Of a DNA stretch of 64,000 nt, positions 59,634 to 64,000 are shown in pieces. The stretch is taken from the NCBI GenBank assembly GCA_039881045.1, contig JAYWVB010000003.1:1-64000 (forward strand), written 5' to 3'. A program made the translations under genes and the position numbers. Numbering within the stretch: position 1 is the stretch's first letter; each line of letters starts with the position of its first letter. Source of the stretch: Chaetomium olivaceum (lineage: Eukaryota > Ascomycota > Sordariomycetes > Sordariales > Chaetomiaceae). Below the pieces are notes generated by a model, which was not told the origin of the DNA, ran no database searches, and saw only the letters and a list, made by a program, of their open reading frames with translations.

Positions 59634-60527
59634 GGCGCTGGTGTGGTCGAAGGAGAGGCAGTATTTATTGATGCCCCTGGGGTCGTGATTCGAGGGAAGT
59701 GGGGGGGTAGGCGTGGTGGGCGAACTGGGAGTTGGGTAGTTGGGTGGGGGGAGGTCTAGTGGTGCGTGCGGGTCTTTTCGAGATTCAAGGACAACGACGG
59801 CGAGGGGTTGGTGGAGTGCAAGCGGGAAGTTGACAGGACTGATGGTTCGATTAATAATTTGGGCAAAAATATAAAAGAGAAATAGCGCTCGCCTTTGATC
59901 TTTTCCGTCTTCAAATATCTAATATTTACAAAGCGATAAACAATTTGGAAATCAGGAGCAGCAGGCCCCAGGGACAGCAGAACTGGCCTTGGGGTGCAGT
60001 CAGTCAGTGTTCAGTTAACCCGAGATTTATGCGCCTCGACAGCGGTTCGAGGCCCCTCTTCGTGCCTTGGGTCATGCCAAGCACTGCGGGTGGGCTCATG
60101 GGCTGGATAAGGCGGCCCCACAGTCTTATCGTACTTCTTCGAGTCCTTTGGAGCTTTGAAGAGTTGAGTTGCTGCTCTTGTTCTCGTCATTTACCTTAGT
60201 TATCATTTCCCTAAGCTCGTCCACTCTTTACCATAAACAAACCTCAATATTCTGCCCCCGAACGCAGGGTTCCTTGTCGTACGACGACAAAGCTAGCAAT
60301 CATTTGACAGCGGCACAAACAGCGTTCTCACTTTCGCCCATCGCCATTTTCTAACTGCAAAGTCCCTCCAAACCCCGCTAATTTCGCAGCAAGACGACGC
60401 GATTGAGAACCAGCGACTTCACGGTACAGGGCCCGAAAAAGTCGGCATACCCGCTGGTGTCTTCAGCCGGTCATCTAAAAAATCAATCAATCAACCTTAA
60501 AAAACTGCGGAGGAACTCAGCGTCGAC
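59634..60527. promoter_or_regulatory. Divergent promoter between the phosphatase and UPF3
   Basis: 0.9 kb between outward-pointing starts. An AT-rich stretch with AATAATTTGGGC and TATAAAAG-like words is at about 59,845-59,945. No gene is seen. Confidence 0.5.
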
Positions 60528-62537
60528 ATGGCCACCCCCCAGCTGCTGTCCAGGAAAACAAATAGAGTAGTAGGTGGTCAATCCTCCGCGGATGCGCCGA
60601 AAGCTCCGAGGACGAAAGCGCCAGCGCAGGGCGAGAAGGTGGTGGTCAGGCGCTTGCCGCCGGCAATGACGGAGGAGGAATTCATCACCATCTTGGGAGA
60701 GGAATGGAAAGTCGGGCGGGGTAAGGTCGACTGGTTCTCGTACTGGCCCGGGAAAGTATCGCAACAGTCAGTCAGGGCCCGGAATATATGCCGTCTTATT
60801 ACCATTACTAACCCGACTTCGCCATAGTCCGTCAAAACCATCCCAGCCCTCGCGAGCATATCTCCGTGTTACCAGGAGAGACGAATTGGCAGGACTTCTC
60901 CAGCACGTGCAATCGGCAACATGGGAAGACGCGAAGGAAACCTACAACGACCCTGCGCTGGTGTCACCACCCACCGTCGAATTCGCCACGTACAAGAAGA
61001 CGCCCGGCGAGAAGAAGCGCGTCGACGGGCGACAAGGCACCATTGACCAAGACCCAGAGTTTATGGCATTTCTCGAGGCGCTAGCGAATCCCGACGCACA
61101 GAAAGAGGCCCAGGAGGGCGATCAGGGCGCGGAAGAACTCGGCAAGATGGAGAAGACTACAACAACACCACTAGTCGAATACCTCAAAGAGAAGAAGGCG
61201 GCTAGAGCTAAGGAGGTGGCGGCGGCGAAGAGCGCAAAACATGCGCGCCAGGACTCGCAGGGGACAAAGGGCAAGGCCACCGCTGCACCGCCGAAGAGCC
61301 CAAGAAGAGATCTCGGGATGGCAGGGCCGAGAAAGAGAAGGCATCGGAAAAGGCGGCCGAGAGACCTAGGGAATCGGTCAAAATCCTCACCAAGAAAGCC
61401 GCTGCCGCTGCGGAAGCTGCCGAGGCCGCAAAGGCTGTCGCCGCCCAGATAAAAACGGCCCCTTCATCTGGCTCGCAGTCCGGTAGCCAAGAACCGCCGC
61501 CTAAGAGCCGCCGCGCGGGAATAGCGGCTGCGGCGCGAATATTGCAACGGGATCTGGGCCTTAGTCCGGGTAACGCACATCGCAAAGCCCGACAGGAAGC
61601 CGCAAAGACAGAGTCGGAAACCAAGGTCTCGACCGCGAAAGAGAATACCAAACCAGGCCCACCGGCCGCGCCCGAGCCCGCACCGCCCCCTCCTCCGACT
61701 GAGCTTTCGGCATCGTCTGTTACATCAAAAACACAACCACCCACTTCGAGCAGGTCCCGAAATAGAAAACGCGGTGTTGGTGACGACGGCGCGAAGGGTA
61801 AAGGGGAAGGCGGTGGCGGGAAAGCCGCAGAAACCCCCGCCCCAACACCAGCAAAGACGCCTATCACGGTGTTGAAAAAGAGGGACGTTCAGCAAGCTTC
61901 CTCGCCCCAACCCGCATCAACCCCTCCTCCGGCGGGGCCATCGAAGACAACTTCATCAGCCCAGGCAGCAACAGCAGCCCCTCCCTCAGGACCCAAGTCT
62001 ACATCCCAAAAGCAAACCGGGGCTGCTAAAAAGGCAAATGCCCCGGCTGCACCTACCTCAGGCGCTACTCGTGCTTTTATCAAGCATGCCAATCATTCTC
62101 AGGGGGTTACCGACGCTCTCCTCAGGGAGAGCCTGCAGGTATTCGGCGCCGTGACGAACGTGGAGATTGACCGCAAGAAGGGGTTTGCCTACGTCGACTT
62201 TGCGGAGCCCAGCGGGCTCACCAAGGCCATGGCTGCCAGCCCGGTGTCGGTCGCGCAGGCCACGGTGCAGGTCCTTGAGCGGAAGGAGATGGGCAAGAAG
62301 GGGTCAGGGTCAGGTTCGGGTTCGGGTTCAGTCCAGGGGAAGAACCCCCCATCTGTCTCCGCGCCACCTCCTGCCCCGTCTGCGGCGAAGGCCCAGGCCA
62401 CTCCGGCCGCGGAGCAGAATTCGGTGCCCTCGACCCCGGTTTCTTCTGGGCCGGCAGCGGAGAAGGTGGGCGGCGAGCAAAGCAAGCGTGGAGGGAGGAG
62501 GCGCGGCGGGCGGGGGGAGGGGCGACAAGGACGCTAA
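60528..62537 (+). CDS. UPF3: Nonsense-mediated decay factor UPF3, with frame break(s)
   Basis: Adaptor of nonsense-mediated mRNA decay that links UPF2 to mRNPs. Exons 60528-60766 and 60828-62537; the 61-nt intron runs GTCAGT to CCATAG with ATTACTAAC upstream. The UPF3 RNP-like domain spans about residues 34-190 (KVVVRRLPPAMTEEEFITIL, VDWFSYWPGK, SRAYLRVTRRDELAGLLQHV, TVEFATYKK, DPEFMAFLEAL). A Lys/Glu/Ala-rich middle follows. Near residue 490-570 is a second RRM-like fold (TRAFIKHANHSQGVTDALL, VTNVEIDRKKGFAYVDFAE). One base is missing at about 61,286-61,296: without it the frame ends at 61,452, with it the protein runs to 62,537 (649 aa). A second change at the G run 62512-62517 would instead give an Asp/Lys/Gly-rich tail ending at 62,613. 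The domain identity is firm; the tail is not. Confidence 0.85.
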
Positions 62538-63108
62538 GGAATCGCCCAAGGAGGGCGGCGCAAAGAAAGGTGACGGAGGGGGTGGCTCTACGGCGCCGCC
62601 GGCGAGTAGCTGAGGGGTTTGGTCGCGTGCCTGCTTGGATCTACACGGCGTGGGTTGAAGCTGGTCACGGTTTGGCGCGGGATTTTGCGCTTGCGGCAAT
62701 TATCGGTCCATATCATGAGCGATTTGAATTGGGGGGGGATTATACTTTTCTCCCCGGCCAAGCTGAGCCTAATAATATCTTTCACCGAGTTGCCCGCTTT
62801 CCCCAAAGTCACGCAGTGCTTCCGCGTCCCTTAACTCTAGCCCATGATCTGAGGGCGTACTGCACCTACCCCAGGAAACTCCAGCTCCGACCCGAGACGA
62901 GCACCCACCCCCCCTGCTCTCCTGTGCCCATCCCCGACAGTTTTCTTCCCCAGAAACTAGCTAGCTTGCTTGTGTGCTTGTGTAAGACTGTGTAAGCTGA
63001 CACATTAACGCCAATCCCGATCCCAAGCTGAAGACCAGACCAGACCAGCCCAAACCAGCCCAGACGAGACGAGACAGGACGAAAGGGGGAATTTCCGATC
63101 GGGTACGT

Positions 63109-63156
63109 GCACCACCACCACCACCACCACCACCACCACACCACCACCACCACCAC
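63109..63156. repeat. (CCA)n microsatellite
   Basis: About fifteen CAC/CCA units with one ACA-type interruption. Confidence 0.85.
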
Positions 63157-63407
63157 ACCCCGACGGGCGGGACACGACGAGGCTGAATCCCGACCCGGAC
63201 TCCGACGCCCTGTCACTGGATACGGCAGGGCAGGCAGGCAGGCAGGCTGGCAGGCGGGCAGGCGGCGCGCAAATTGTGAGTTTGGTGTCGGGAGTCGATC
63301 GGGCTTATGTATGTACACTATATATACTATACTATACTATGTACGTGACATGACGTGAGTTGGAGAGCTTGGGTATGTGGGGTGTTTTGATCTTATCCAT
63401 GTGTGTG

Positions 63408-63434
63408 TTTGCGTGTGTGTGTGTGTGTGTGTGT
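63408..63434. repeat. (GT)n microsatellite
   Basis: TGTGTGTTTGCG followed by a run of nine or more GT dinucleotides. Confidence 0.85.
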
Positions 63435-64000
63435 CGGGGTTGGTCGTCGTTGTTACAGGGATGGGGATTGGGATTGAGATGGGAATGGGGAAGGGGAAGG
63501 AGGGGTGGGTTGGTGCCGTCGTGTTGGGACGCGGCGTTTGGTGGGGCACGGTTTGGTGAGGGTGAGGGAGGGAGGGTGTCGTGTGGGTTGAGTTGGTGGA
63601 GAGGGGAGGAGTGTGAAAGGGAGTGGTGGTGGTTGGATTCGACGGGTTGGTTTATTCCGAGTGTTTCTTTCTTATCTGACATCGTCTTTCCTCCGTGCCT
63701 ATACATAGTAAGTGCTAGTAGCTATTAGCTCCCTAATACATAAAGGGGGAAGTGTTTAACGACATCCAGATTGGTTGTTTGGCCTCGATCCTGGGGTCGG
63801 GCTTCCCGCTTACGTGCGAGCTCAGTCTGTCCCGGCGAGGCCGATCGGGGCATGAACTTGGCAAGGAGCTAGCAGGAACACGGAGGCTTAACCAGGACAT
63901 CCTGGGACTAACTATGATAGATGGCCTGAATATAGCTCCGTAGGATGCAGGGGGTTTGAGATGCGAACTCTGGTGTGTGGGGAGGAGGTTGTTATTTTGT

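Larger units (their letters stand above)
62614..64000. other. Intergenic: UPF3 3' region with microsatellites
   Basis: No gene is recognised. It contains a (CCA)n tract at about 63,109-63,156, a GGCA tract at about 63,222-63,250, a TATACTA repeat near 63,316-63,340 and a (GT)n tract at about 63,408-63,434. A gene to the right may have its promoter here. Confidence 0.5.

Noticed and set aside
62538..62613. Alternative Asp/Lys/Gly-rich UPF3 tail in another frame
   Set aside because: Needs a second indel at the G run 62512-62517; plausible but not provable, so kept only as a note on UPF3.

Overview
The window reads as genomic DNA of a filamentous ascomycete, most likely a Sordariomycete near Chaetomiaceae (an inference from protein resemblance and gene style, not a search). 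The genes are GC-rich, carry short spliceosomal introns (about 50-140 nt, GTRNGN donors, CTAAC/CTGAC-type branch sites, AG acceptors), and belong to eukaryotic housekeeping families. I saw no bacterial features, CRISPR array or intact transposon.

Left arm (1-23,170): a 3.3-kb stretch with no gene I could identify; an ING/PHD chromatin protein (-); a RER2-type cis-prenyltransferase (-), divergent from a Dsc2/rhomboid-like membrane protein (+); a Uds1-domain coiled-coil protein (+), convergent with the mRNA 3'-end endonuclease YSH1 (-); YSH1 is divergent from the TFIID subunit TAF4 (+); then tRNA-Gly(GCC).

Middle (23,170-40,675): a 17.5-kb gene-poor interval. The one convincing transcription unit is a spliced, AUG-free leader feeding a 31-residue ORF at 32,959-33,054, followed by a perfect 13-bp hairpin. 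The last part of the interval, about 39,430-40,200, is AT-rich and has no open frame of 60 codons or more.

Right arm (40,676-64,000): ARPC5 (+), an NDUFAF5-type complex I assembly methyltransferase (-), divergent from AP-2 alpha adaptin (+); an Atg18/WIPI-type PROPPIN (+), convergent with the dual-specificity phosphatase PPS1 (-); threonine synthase THR4 (+); a PP2A-family phosphatase with a long insert (-), divergent from UPF3 (+).

These genes do not form a pathway cluster. The recurring arrangement is divergent pairs sharing 0.7-1.1-kb promoters. A second theme is reading-frame breaks of one base, mostly in G/C runs. They break otherwise well-conserved genes (NDUFAF5 twice, AP-2 alpha, the PROPPIN, UPF3, probably ING), which points to indel errors in this sequence rather than pseudogenes, though that needs reads to settle. 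All exon boundaries come from splice signals plus frame and family continuity, and were checked by codon phase.
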